DNA of 11,115 nt from Halieaceae bacterium (GTDB lineage Bacteria > Pseudomonadota > Gammaproteobacteria > Pseudomonadales > Halieaceae): the NCBI GenBank assembly GCA_018666295.1, contig JABIZW010000133.1, positions 1 to 11,115 of the forward strand. Direction: 5' to 3'. Both the position numbers and the translations under genes were made by a program. The notes under the pieces were generated by a model that saw nothing but the letters and a program-made list of their open reading frames with translations, was not told the origin of the DNA and searched no databases. Below, one piece after another: positions 1 through 6,965 of this stretch; the stretch's first letter is position 1, and the number at the start of each line of letters is the position of its first letter.

Positions 1-1153
1 CACCGTCTGCGCGGCTGCCAATGCCTACGACTTGAACACGGTAAAAGAGCTCTCCAGATCGCGACTCCACCGCTACTTTAGCGTCGAGTCCCTGAGTATT
101 GAGCTCGGCAATAACGGCATCTGCGCGACTGCCCTGGTCATAGGTGTCTACGAAGACAAACCAATTTTCCTGCATCGGGAGTGATTGCAAGCGAATCGGT
201 GTTTTCGCTTTGGCTGCGACAGGCTCCTTGATGTCCTGAACACGAGGCGCAGGTGTCGGAGTCGCTTGAGACTTTTGGGCGCCGGCCGGCGCTTTTCCAA
301 TCCAATACGGCCCAGCACTGAGCTGTAAAGACATCCAATCTGACGCCTGTGCGGCATCGCGTTTTGATTCGAAACCTGCCGCTCGTATTCTAAAATACTG
401 CTGCCCGCTCACCTCAGCTTGTACCACTGAAACATTAACGGGCTTGAGCTGCTTTCTCAGTAAGTCTGCTCTGTCGGCAGCGACAGCTCGAGAGGTATGA
501 CTCTCCAAGTTGACAAACCAACTGCCGCCAACTTGTGGTGGTGCTGTTGCTGCAGTGGGCTTTTTAGGGGCTCTTGAGAGCTGCGATTTTTCTATAGCAT
601 CGGCAGCGCGCTGCGCTTCTCTTTCTTTTAGAGACTCGTTTTCACGCACAAGTGCATTGTATTGTTCTTGGAGATTACCGTTTTGTGTCGTCAGTGCCGC
701 GTAGTCTGACGCTAACTGAGCATCCGGTTCGGCTTTCTTATTTTCAGCGCGCTTGAGTGAGCGAACGGTGTCTTTTAGCGTTGCGATCTCGACATCCGCG
801 GTGCTGCGTGTATCCACCCAAAGACCGCCCATACCCACGGCGGTAATCAGTCCAATCACCGCGATCGCCGAAGCCACCTTGGTGTTGCCGCTTGAAGGCT
901 GAGACTCGGTCTTACTATGGTCCGTTAGCAGTGCTTCCGACGCTGACGGCGCCTCATTGTCTGCTGTCTCTAGTGTCGCGGGCTCCGCGGTTGTCTCGCT
1001 CGCGGGTGGCACCTCGAAGTCGTCGTCCTCGAGCCAATCAGTGCTTTCATCAATGTCGTCTTCGTAGTCGCTCGAGGCCTTTGGTTTGAGGCCTTCCGAC
1101 CAATCGGCCGGTGGCGTGAGTACACGTTTTTTATCGTCTTCTTTATCGTCCAT
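1..1153 (-). CDS. SPOR-domain inner-membrane protein with two SPOR domains (C-terminus cut by window edge)
   Basis: The reading frame is open from an ATG at 1153 to the window edge, giving 384 residues with no stop, so the C-terminus is missing. Residues 1-90 are hydrophilic and very acidic (for example DDK, EDDID and LEDDD runs) and are probably cytoplasmic. One membrane helix lies at about 92-113. Residues 119-188 are rich in E, K, L and Q and probably form a coiled coil, followed by a linker rich in A, P and T. A first SPOR-like domain spans about 208-288 (it opens with SWFVNL and has the YFRIRAAGF core). A second begins near 328 (NWFVFV, then FYRVQVVGI) and is cut. SPOR domains are known to bind denuded peptidoglycan at division septa, so a bitopic envelope protein of the DamX/FtsN/DedD general kind is inferred. 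The exact role is unknown. The start is fixed by an excellent ribosome binding site 7 bases upstream. Confidence 0.85.
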   Translation of the reverse strand, partial: MDDKEDDKKRVLTPPADWSEGLKPKASSDYEDDIDESTDWLEDDDFEVPPASETTAEPATLETADNEAPSASEALLTDHSKTESQPSSGNTKVASAIAVIGLITAVGMGGLWVDTRSTADVEIATLKDTVRSLKRAENKKAEPDAQLASDYAALTTQNGNLQEQYNALVRENESLKEREAQRAADAIEKSQLSRAPKKPTAATAPPQVGGSWFVNLESHTSRAVAADRADLLRKQLKPVNVSVVQAEVSGQQYFRIRAAGFESKRDAAQASDWMSLQLSAGPYWIGKAPAGAQKSQATPTPAPRVQDIKEPVAAKAKTPIRLQSLPMQENWFVFVDTYDQGSRADAVIAELNTQGLDAKVAVESRSGELFYRVQVVGIGSRADG

Positions 1154-1250
1154 GCTCTGACCTCCTTTACCCCACAATAGAGTATCAGAAAGACGGGTTA
1201 AAAATGCCTTACATGGCGTCTCAAATGGCGCTTTCGAGTACACTGTGTGG
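1154..1250. promoter_or_regulatory. Divergent intergenic region between the SPOR protein gene and uvrD
   Basis: Both genes read away from this spacer of about 97 bases, so promoters for both are expected here or just inside the genes. I could not find a convincing -35/-10 pair on either strand. On the plus strand no palindrome of the CTGT-N8-ACAG type is present, so the LexA control known for E. coli uvrD is not evident. The Shine-Dalgarno sequence ahead of the uvrD ATG at 1251 is also weak. Confidence 0.35.
1161..1168 (-). promoter_or_regulatory. Strong Shine-Dalgarno site of the SPOR protein gene
   Basis: Read on the minus strand this is AAAGGAGG, seven bases before the ATG at 1153. It is the best ribosome binding site in the window and supports that start, suggesting efficient translation. 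Confidence 0.75.
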
Positions 1251-3407
1251 ATGGATGTTTCAGATATTCTCGATGGTTTGAATGAGGCGCAGCGCTCAGC
1301 AGTGGCTGCGGAACAAGGCAATCAGCTGGTGCTTGCTGGCGCGGGGTCGGGTAAAACCCGTGTGCTCGTCCACCGGATTGCATGGCTGATTCGCGCAGAA
1401 GGGCTCTCGCCTTACTCGGTGATGGCAGTGACGTTTACCAACAAAGCTGCGCGTGAGATGCGGGGCCGTATCGAAGAGATGCTCGGACGGCCGACTCAGG
1501 GTCTATGGATCGGTACTTTCCACGGTTTGGCACATCGACTGCTACAAACGCACTGGGCCGAAGCGGGACTGCCCCAGAACTTTCAGATTTTGGACAGTGA
1601 CGACCAGTTGCGGCTCGTAAAGCGCGTTTGTCGAGAGCTTGGTCTTGACGATGCAAAGTGGCCGCCCCGACAGGCGCAGTGGTTTATTAACGGGCAAAAG
1701 GATGAGGGACTCAGAGCCGCTCATATTGATCCCCCACTTGGTGATCTCTACACCAAGACTATGGTTAAAATTTACGCGTCTTACGAAGAGGCTTGCCAGA
1801 GAGGCGGTTTAGTCGATTTTGCGGAGCTTTTGCTGCGAGCGCATGAGCTGTGGCTTAAGTCCCCTGAGACACTGGCACATTATCAAGGCCGATTTAATAT
1901 TTTATTGGTCGATGAATTCCAAGACACGAACTCTATTCAGTACGCCTGGCTGCGGGTGCTGGCGGGGAATGCGATCCCAATTGTTGCCGTCGGTGATGAC
2001 GATCAATCCATTTACGGTTGGCGCGGCGCTAAAATTGAAAATATTCAGCGGTTTACTCAGGACTTTAAAGACACACAAACGGTTCGTCTCGAGCAGAATT
2101 ACCGTTCTACCAAGACCATTTTAGACGCCGCTAATGGCGTTATTTCCCATAATGGCGGCCGCTTAGGGAAAGACTTGTGGACCGATGGCGATGACGGCGA
2201 TCTCATCAGGTTGTATGCGGGTTTTAATGAGCAAGATGAAGCCCGTTTTATTGTGGAACAAATCCAAGCGTGGACGGATGAGGGAAATACGCGCAAGTCG
2301 AGTGCCATTTTGTACCGGTCAAATGCACAGTCCCGAGTCATTGAAGAGGCGCTTATACGTGGGGGTCTTCCCTATCGGATTTACGGTGGCCAGCGATTTT
2401 ACGAACGCCTGGAGATTCGAAACGCACTGGCGTATTTGCGTCTTGTTATTGGTCGTGGTGATGACCCGGCGCTGGAGCGTGTGATTAACACACCGACGCG
2501 CGGTATTGGCAGTAAGACCATTGACGACCTGCGCGCGATTGCGCGTGACCAAGGCGTTTCCATGTGGCAGGCGATCGTTCTTACCCAGCAAAATAGTTTG
2601 CTCAGTACCCGAGCCCGGTCGTCGCTCGCAGGCTTTGCTGCTTTGATTAATGAACTCGACAGCGAAACACTGGAACTGCCGATCGAAGAGATGGTGGAGC
2701 ACGTCATTCATCGGACGGGTCTGATCGATTTTTATAAGGCCGAGAAAGGCGAGCGAGGTCAGGCGCGGGTCGAAAACTTAGAAGAATTAGTGTCGGCGGC
2801 AAAGACATTTCGGGCCGAGGACGACACGCTATCGCCGCTCCAGCAGTTCCTTGACAGTGCGGCGCTTGATGCCGGCGACACACAAGCGGACCCTTATGAG
2901 GACAGCGTGCAAATGATGACATTGCACTCTGCCAAGGGGCTTGAGTTTCCGTTGGTCGTTCTGGCAGGCCTTGAGGAAAACTTATTTCCACATCGCATGT
3001 CGGTCGAAGAGCCTGGCCGATTGGAAGAGGAGCGCCGACTCGCGTACGTCGGTATTACACGCGCTCAGCAACGACTATTAATTACTTATGCTGAGAGTCG
3101 CCGTCTCCACGGCAATGAAACGTACAACACGCCCTCGCGCTTTGTTCGCGAAATACCGGCAGAGTTAATCGAGGAGGTGCGGTTGCACGGTGGTTTGACC
3201 CGCCCGCTGATTGACCGTTTTCAGCAGCCCGCCAGCGCTTCTAACGAATCGGGTTTGAGCTTTGGTCAGCGGGTTGTGCATCCCATGTTTGGCGAGGGCG
3301 TGGTGCTTAACATGGAAGGTCGGGGAGCAAATGCGCGTATCGAGGTAAACTTTGCTGAGGGCAGTAAGTGGCTCGTCCTACAGTACGCAAATCTTCAGGC
3401 TTTGTGA
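1251..3407 (+). CDS. uvrD: DNA helicase II, UvrD
   Basis: A superfamily 1A 3'-to-5' DNA helicase acting in nucleotide excision repair (removal of the UvrABC-incised oligonucleotide) and methyl-directed mismatch repair. The ATG at 1251 gives 718 residues (E. coli has 720) and begins MDVSDILDGLN, like the E. coli start. The GTG two codons earlier (1245) would only add two residues. All helicase motifs are visible in order: Q motif (LNEAQR, 11-16), Walker A AGAGSGKT (29-36), DEFQDT (221-226), GDDDQSIYGWRGA (248-260), NYRST (283-287), LHSAKGLEF (558-566) and YVGITRAQ (599-606). A Tudor-like C-terminal domain (about 670-716, from FGQRVVHPMFGEG) matches the segment that contacts RNA polymerase in transcription-coupled repair. 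The binding-protein gene begins 7 bases after the stop, so the two are probably cotranscribed. The absence of Rep-type differences and the N-terminal match favour UvrD over Rep. Confidence 0.97.
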   Translation: MDVSDILDGLNEAQRSAVAAEQGNQLVLAGAGSGKTRVLVHRIAWLIRAEGLSPYSVMAVTFTNKAAREMRGRIEEMLGRPTQGLWIGTFHGLAHRLLQTHWAEAGLPQNFQILDSDDQLRLVKRVCRELGLDDAKWPPRQAQWFINGQKDEGLRAAHIDPPLGDLYTKTMVKIYASYEEACQRGGLVDFAELLLRAHELWLKSPETLAHYQGRFNILLVDEFQDTNSIQYAWLRVLAGNAIPIVAVGDDDQSIYGWRGAKIENIQRFTQDFKDTQTVRLEQNYRSTKTILDAANGVISHNGGRLGKDLWTDGDDGDLIRLYAGFNEQDEARFIVEQIQAWTDEGNTRKSSAILYRSNAQSRVIEEALIRGGLPYRIYGGQRFYERLEIRNALAYLRLVIGRGDDPALERVINTPTRGIGSKTIDDLRAIARDQGVSMWQAIVLTQQNSLLSTRARSSLAGFAALINELDSETLELPIEEMVEHVIHRTGLIDFYKAEKGERGQARVENLEELVSAAKTFRAEDDTLSPLQQFLDSAALDAGDTQADPYEDSVQMMTLHSAKGLEFPLVVLAGLEENLFPHRMSVEEPGRLEEERRLAYVGITRAQQRLLITYAESRRLHGNETYNTPSRFVREIPAELIEEVRLHGGLTRPLIDRFQQPASASNESGLSFGQRVVHPMFGEGVVLNMEGRGANARIEVNFAEGSKWLVLQYANLQAL

Positions 3408-3414
3408 GGCTCCT

Positions 3415-4572
3415 ATGAAAGAGAGAACGCTCTTACCCGTCGCCATCATTGGTGTCCTTGTGCTTTGGTTGGCGACTGTTGGGCTGTGGGCCGTCGATGC
3501 GCAGAAGATAGACCAGAGCTCACGCGACCGGCTCCCGGGTGAGGAAGCTCAGGCCATTGAATGGAAACTCGTCACTACATGGCCGAAAGGTTTGCCTGGG
3601 CTTGGTTCAGCCCCTGAAAACTTTGCTCGCCGAGTCGGTGAAATGAGTAATGGGCGTCTTACCGTGCGGGTTTATGGCGCAGGCGAAGTCGTCCCCCCTT
3701 TCGAGGTCTTTGACGCGGTGGCCCAGGGTGTGGCCGAAATGGGGCACGGTGCCGCCTACTACTGGAAAGGTAAAATTCCGGCCTCCGTGTTTTACACGGC
3801 GGTACCTTTTGGAATGACGGCACAAGAAATGAACGGGTGGTTGCACTATGGGGGTGGTCTAGAGTTGTGGAGAGAGCTCTACGCGCCGTTTGGTGTTCGG
3901 CCATTTGCAGGGGGCTCCACAGGTGTTCAAATGGCCGGTTGGTTTAATAGAGAGTTAAAATCAGCAGCAGATCTTGATGGCCTAAAAATGCGAATTCCCG
4001 GGCTTGCAGGAGAGGTTTTTGCGGCTTCCGGTGGAACAGCTGTTCGTCTCGCAGGCGGTGAAATCTATACGTCTATGCAAACGGGTGTTATTGACGCCGT
4101 TGAGTGGGTTGGGCCTTATAATGACCGCACGCTTGGCCTTATGGAGGTCGCCGAGTATTACTATTATCCGGGGTGGCATGAGCCCGGCGCTATGCTGGAA
4201 TTCACGGTTAATCAAGACGCGTTTGATCAGTTACCCCAAGACCTTCAGGCCATTGTTGAAGGTGCGGCTCGGGCAACCAACCAAGACATGCTCGATGAGT
4301 TTACTGCGCGTAATAATCAATCGTTGACGACGTTGCTGACTGAGCACTCCACGAAACTTCGACCACTGCCCGATGACGTTTTAGACGTGCTCTACATCAA
4401 CTCGGTGAGTGCACTGGCACGCTTGAAAGCGGAGGACCCGATGGCACAGAAAATTGCCGCGTCTTATGAAGTGTTTTTGGAGGGGGTGCGCCGGTATCAC
4501 GAAATATCGGAGCGCGCGTATTTGAATGCGAGAGACAGAGTCCTCCCACCGATTTCATTTACTGACCAGTAA
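3415..4572 (+). CDS. dctP: TRAP transporter substrate-binding protein, TakP/FcbT type (DctP family)
   Basis: A periplasmic solute receptor for a TRAP (tripartite ATP-independent) transporter, 385 residues. Residues 1-29 look like a signal peptide: basic start, a hydrophobic stretch from 6 to 26, and a V-D-A cleavage site before Q30. The mature part carries hallmarks of the 2-oxo-acid/chloroaromatic receptor branch: TTWPKGLPG (54-62), ELYAPFGVRPF (154-164), GVQMAGWFNRE (170-180), LKMRIPGL (190-197), VEWVGPYND (229-237) and YYYYPGWHEPG (248-258). In TakP, residues from the Q, R, EW and E of these blocks line the ligand and sodium site. All are present, so a carboxylate ligand is inferred; its identity is unknown. 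The start was chosen because ATG 3415 follows GAGG at 3406-3409 by five bases; an upstream ATG at 3352 would overlap uvrD and put non-signal sequence ahead of the signal peptide. Its likely partner permeases are on the other strand. Confidence 0.93.
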   Translation: MKERTLLPVAIIGVLVLWLATVGLWAVDAQKIDQSSRDRLPGEEAQAIEWKLVTTWPKGLPGLGSAPENFARRVGEMSNGRLTVRVYGAGEVVPPFEVFDAVAQGVAEMGHGAAYYWKGKIPASVFYTAVPFGMTAQEMNGWLHYGGGLELWRELYAPFGVRPFAGGSTGVQMAGWFNRELKSAADLDGLKMRIPGLAGEVFAASGGTAVRLAGGEIYTSMQTGVIDAVEWVGPYNDRTLGLMEVAEYYYYPGWHEPGAMLEFTVNQDAFDQLPQDLQAIVEGAARATNQDMLDEFTARNNQSLTTLLTEHSTKLRPLPDDVLDVLYINSVSALARLKAEDPMAQKIAASYEVFLEGVRRYHEISERAYLNARDRVLPPISFTDQ

Positions 4573-4954
4573 TCGCTCTTGTGCGTTTTACGTTATCGAT
4601 CGCCACGTAGATAAACTCGCCTTCGGTGACTTTAATGGGCTCGCCGTCCTGCTGTGAGTTTATCCACACCTCAATTAGGACACGAACGGAGCTTCGACCA
4701 ATGTCGAGGATGTCACAGTAACAACTGACCACCGCGCCGACGTGAACGGGTGTGAGAAAGGCCATGCCCTGAACCGCAACAGTAGCCACCCTGCCACCAG
4801 CGACCTCGGCTGAGGCAACGCCGCCGGCGATATCCATTTGCGAGAGCAGCCAGCCGCCGAAGATATCGCCGTTAGCGTTAGTGTCGGCAGGCATTGCGAC
4901 CGTTTGCAGCGTCAGTTCACCAGTGGGTCTTGGTGTTTCGTCAATCGGATTCAT
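4559..4954 (-). CDS. yciA: Acyl-CoA thioesterase, YciA type (single hotdog domain)
   Basis: A 131-residue hotdog-fold enzyme that hydrolyses acyl-CoA to free CoA and a carboxylic acid; E. coli and Haemophilus YciA accept a broad range of short to medium acyl-CoAs. The sequence resembles YciA through MPADTNANGDIFGGW (21-35), SQMD (38-41), VQGMAFLTPVHVG (61-73) and IEVWI (94-98). D41 in SQMD is the probable catalytic acid. Length is normal for the family (about 130 residues). The ATG at 4954 is preceded by GGAG at a six-base spacing. The gene lies 60 bases behind the TRAP large permease on the same strand with no clear terminator between, so cotranscription is likely. Its last 14 bases overlap the end of the convergent binding-protein gene. 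Whether it processes products of the imported acid is inference only. Confidence 0.93.
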   Translation of the reverse strand: MNPIDETPRPTGELTLQTVAMPADTNANGDIFGGWLLSQMDIAGGVASAEVAGGRVATVAVQGMAFLTPVHVGAVVSCYCDILDIGRSSVRVLIEVWINSQQDGEPIKVTEGEFIYVAIDNVKRTRAITGQ

Positions 4955-5014
4955 AGCGCTCTCCAGGTCGGGCGTTATTTTTCATAGCAGTTACTGACTC
5001 AGTGCAGAACTAGA

Positions 5015-6382
5015 TCAGCGACCGATCATACTCGGTAGCCAGGTCACAATGTCGGGCCGCATCCACATCAGGGCCAATAGGCCAAGTTGAATGATTACAA
5101 ACGGGATGACACCACGGTAAATTGCGCTGGTTGCAACGGACTCATCAGCGACTCCACGCAAATAAAACAGCGCAAAACCAAAAGGCGGTGTTAAAAATGA
5201 CGTTTGTAAGTTAACGGCAATCATGACACCCAGCCATATGGGATCAAAACCCATAGCAAGCAAAATAGGCGCGACGATTGGAACAACGACGAACGTAATT
5301 TCTATAAAGTCTAGGATAAACCCCAGCAGAAACATGACCACCATGACAATGAGTAAGGCCATGTGCGGACCGCCACCGAGACCGGCAAAGAAGTCTTCGA
5401 TGAGTTCATCGCCACCAAAACCTCTGAATACGAGGGAAAATAGTGCGGCACCGATCAGGATTAAAAAGACCATGCTAGTGGTTGCCATGGTCGATTGTGC
5501 AATTTCTCGAAGCGTTTGGCGGTTTAAAGCAGATCGGTAGGCCGCCAAGATCAATGCGCCGACAGCACCGACGCCTGCCGCCTCTGTGGGCGTCGCCGCG
5601 CCAACGATGATAGAGCCAAGGACGATGGTAATTAGGAGCAGTGGTGGCAGCACGGCACTGATCAATGACAACTTTTGAGTGTTGCGCTGTTCTGGCGCTG
5701 GGCAGCTGCTTGGATAGCGCCATGCCATAAACAGCACGTATCCAAGGTAAAGACCAACGAGGACAAGCCCTGGAATAAATGAACCGACAAACAGATCGCC
5801 AACAGACACGGTTTGTGTGTTGATAATCCCGCTTTGCAGCTGTGCTTGTTGATAGGCAGTCGACATGATGTCGCCCAATAATACCAACGCAATTGACGGC
5901 GGAATAATTTGTCCGAGCGTTCCCGTCGCGCAAATAAGACCCGTTGCGAGTGACGGGTTATATCCGGCCCTGAGCATCGACGGCAGGGCAAGAACGCCCA
6001 TGGTTACAACGGTAGCGCCAACGATGCCGGTACTTGCGGCAAGAAGTGCACCGACGATGACAACAGATATGCCCAGCCCGCCCGTTCTGTCGCCCAAGCC
6101 GCTGGCCATTGCCGTTAACAGCTCTTCTGCGATTTTGGCTCGCTCCAGTGTGACTCCCATGAGGATAAACAACGGTACGGCGACCAGTGTTTCGTTCGTG
6201 ACAGTACCAAACATACGTCCGGGCAACGCACCCACAAAACTGGCATCAAAATACCCCGCAATGACCCCGCCTCCAGCAAATAAAAGCGCAGTGCCGGCCA
6301 ATGTTAGTGCAACGGGGAAGCCAAACAGCAGCAACACACAAACGGCCCCGAAGAGTGCGAGTGCGAGTTCACCTTCAATCAT
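5015..6382 (-). CDS. dctM: TRAP transporter large permease subunit (DctM family)
   Basis: The ion-coupled translocation subunit of a TRAP transporter, 455 residues, an integral inner-membrane protein with about a dozen hydrophobic segments across its length. Family landmarks visible are the STGIVGATVVTMGVLALP block (about 115-132), GTLGQIIPPSIALVLLGD shortly after, GAATPTEAAGVGAVGAL in the second half, and NLQTSFLTPPFGFALFYLRG near the C-terminus. These match the mannitol/chloroaromatic (FcbT3-like) branch, the same branch as the binding protein at 3415-4572. The ATG at 6382 overlaps the end of the small-permease gene by eight bases and has GAGG about nine bases upstream, so the two subunits are probably translationally coupled. 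Length is typical for an unfused DctM. The substrate cannot be read from this subunit. Confidence 0.95.
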   Translation of the reverse strand: MIEGELALALFGAVCVLLLFGFPVALTLAGTALLFAGGGVIAGYFDASFVGALPGRMFGTVTNETLVAVPLFILMGVTLERAKIAEELLTAMASGLGDRTGGLGISVVIVGALLAASTGIVGATVVTMGVLALPSMLRAGYNPSLATGLICATGTLGQIIPPSIALVLLGDIMSTAYQQAQLQSGIINTQTVSVGDLFVGSFIPGLVLVGLYLGYVLFMAWRYPSSCPAPEQRNTQKLSLISAVLPPLLLITIVLGSIIVGAATPTEAAGVGAVGALILAAYRSALNRQTLREIAQSTMATTSMVFLILIGAALFSLVFRGFGGDELIEDFFAGLGGGPHMALLIVMVVMFLLGFILDFIEITFVVVPIVAPILLAMGFDPIWLGVMIAVNLQTSFLTPPFGFALFYLRGVADESVATSAIYRGVIPFVIIQLGLLALMWMRPDIVTWLPSMIGR

Positions 6383-6893
6383 CGTCGGTGACCTCGCAGA
6401 GCGTGATCAAACCCTGAATGATATGACTCAGTGCTTGTAGTCCGAGCATTAGTGCCATTGCGGGTATAAGCGTTTTGAGCAGAAAAACTGCGGGTATACC
6501 GCCCGGCTCGGGTGACGATTCTAAAATCATCCAGCTTTCCGTGACGTAACCCCAAGACATTATGACGATCAAGGTGCAGACCGGCAGTGTGAATAGTGTG
6601 TGGCCCAGGGTGTTCACCCAGCGCTTCTTTCGCGCACTAAAGTTTCGGTAAAAAACGTCAACGCGGACATGTTTGTCCTCGAGTAAGGTCGGCGCCGCAC
6701 CCAACATGAATAAGGTCCCGTGCAAATATAGGACGGACTCCTGTGCAGCGATTGCGCCTTGTCCAAAACCGTAGCGTAAAACCACGACTGTTGTTGTCAC
6801 CAAAGCCATGACCAGACTGGTGTAAGCGACGGCATTTCCCACCGAACGGTTCACATTGTCTATAGTCTGCGCAAAAGTTGCCCAGTAGTTCAC
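6375..6893 (-). CDS. dctQ: TRAP transporter small permease subunit (DctQ family)
   Basis: The small membrane subunit that pairs with DctM, 172 residues. Four hydrophobic segments are visible, at about 20-40, 52-72, 96-116 and 134-160. The region QESVLYLHGTLFMLGAA followed by EDKHVRVDVFY (about 51-82) is the characteristic DctQ signature. Translation starts at GTG 6893; the frame stays open upstream through most of the spacer but offers no ATG, GTG or TTG, so this start is forced. Its ribosome binding site is weak. The gene is first in an apparent dctQ-dctM-thioesterase unit and overlaps dctM by eight bases. It diverges from yaaA. Confidence 0.92.
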   Translation of the reverse strand: MNYWATFAQTIDNVNRSVGNAVAYTSLVMALVTTTVVVLRYGFGQGAIAAQESVLYLHGTLFMLGAAPTLLEDKHVRVDVFYRNFSARKKRWVNTLGHTLFTLPVCTLIVIMSWGYVTESWMILESSPEPGGIPAVFLLKTLIPAMALMLGLQALSHIIQGLITLCEVTDDD

Positions 6894-6965
6894 CGTTTTA
6901 ACCCATTTCTCAAGTCGACGTGGAAGGTTATCATCGAGTGAACAGCAATTGCAGAGAGATTCGCC
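6894..6965. promoter_or_regulatory. Short divergent spacer between dctQ and yaaA
   Basis: Only 72 bases separate two divergent non-ATG (GTG) starts, so the two promoters must overlap or reach into the coding regions. TATCAT at 6929-6934 on the plus strand resembles a -10 box for yaaA, but no matching -35 box is seen. I saw no clear operator. The region is too short for two independent full promoters with long leaders. Confidence 0.3.

Noticed and set aside
138..357. Two small minus-strand open frames near the left edge
   Set aside because: Both are shadows in other frames of the SPOR protein gene, whose frame runs unbroken to the edge.
1239..1257. Short inverted repeat ACAC-T-GTGT near the uvrD start, considered as an operator
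   Set aside because: Four-base arms arise readily by chance and match no regulator site I know.
2319..2711. A 130-codon minus-strand open frame
   Set aside because: It is antisense to the conserved middle of uvrD and shows no protein-like features.
3352..3414. Longer N-terminus for the TRAP binding protein starting at 3352
   Set aside because: It overlaps the uvrD C-terminus, lacks a suitable ribosome binding site, and would place 21 residues ahead of a normal signal peptide.
4992..5005. Palindrome ACTGACTCAGT in the dctM-thioesterase gap, considered as a terminator
   Set aside because: The centre is only one base, so no stable hairpin loop can form, and no T run follows on the minus strand.
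5475..5933. A 152-codon minus-strand open frame
   Set aside because: It lies in another frame of dctM, whose product is clearly recognisable; the translation looks like no family and has an unusual C, R and H content.
5865..6440. A 191-codon open frame on the plus strand
   Set aside because: It is antisense to dctM and the end of dctQ, and its product is low-complexity (many S, P, T and A), as expected from the complement of a membrane protein gene.
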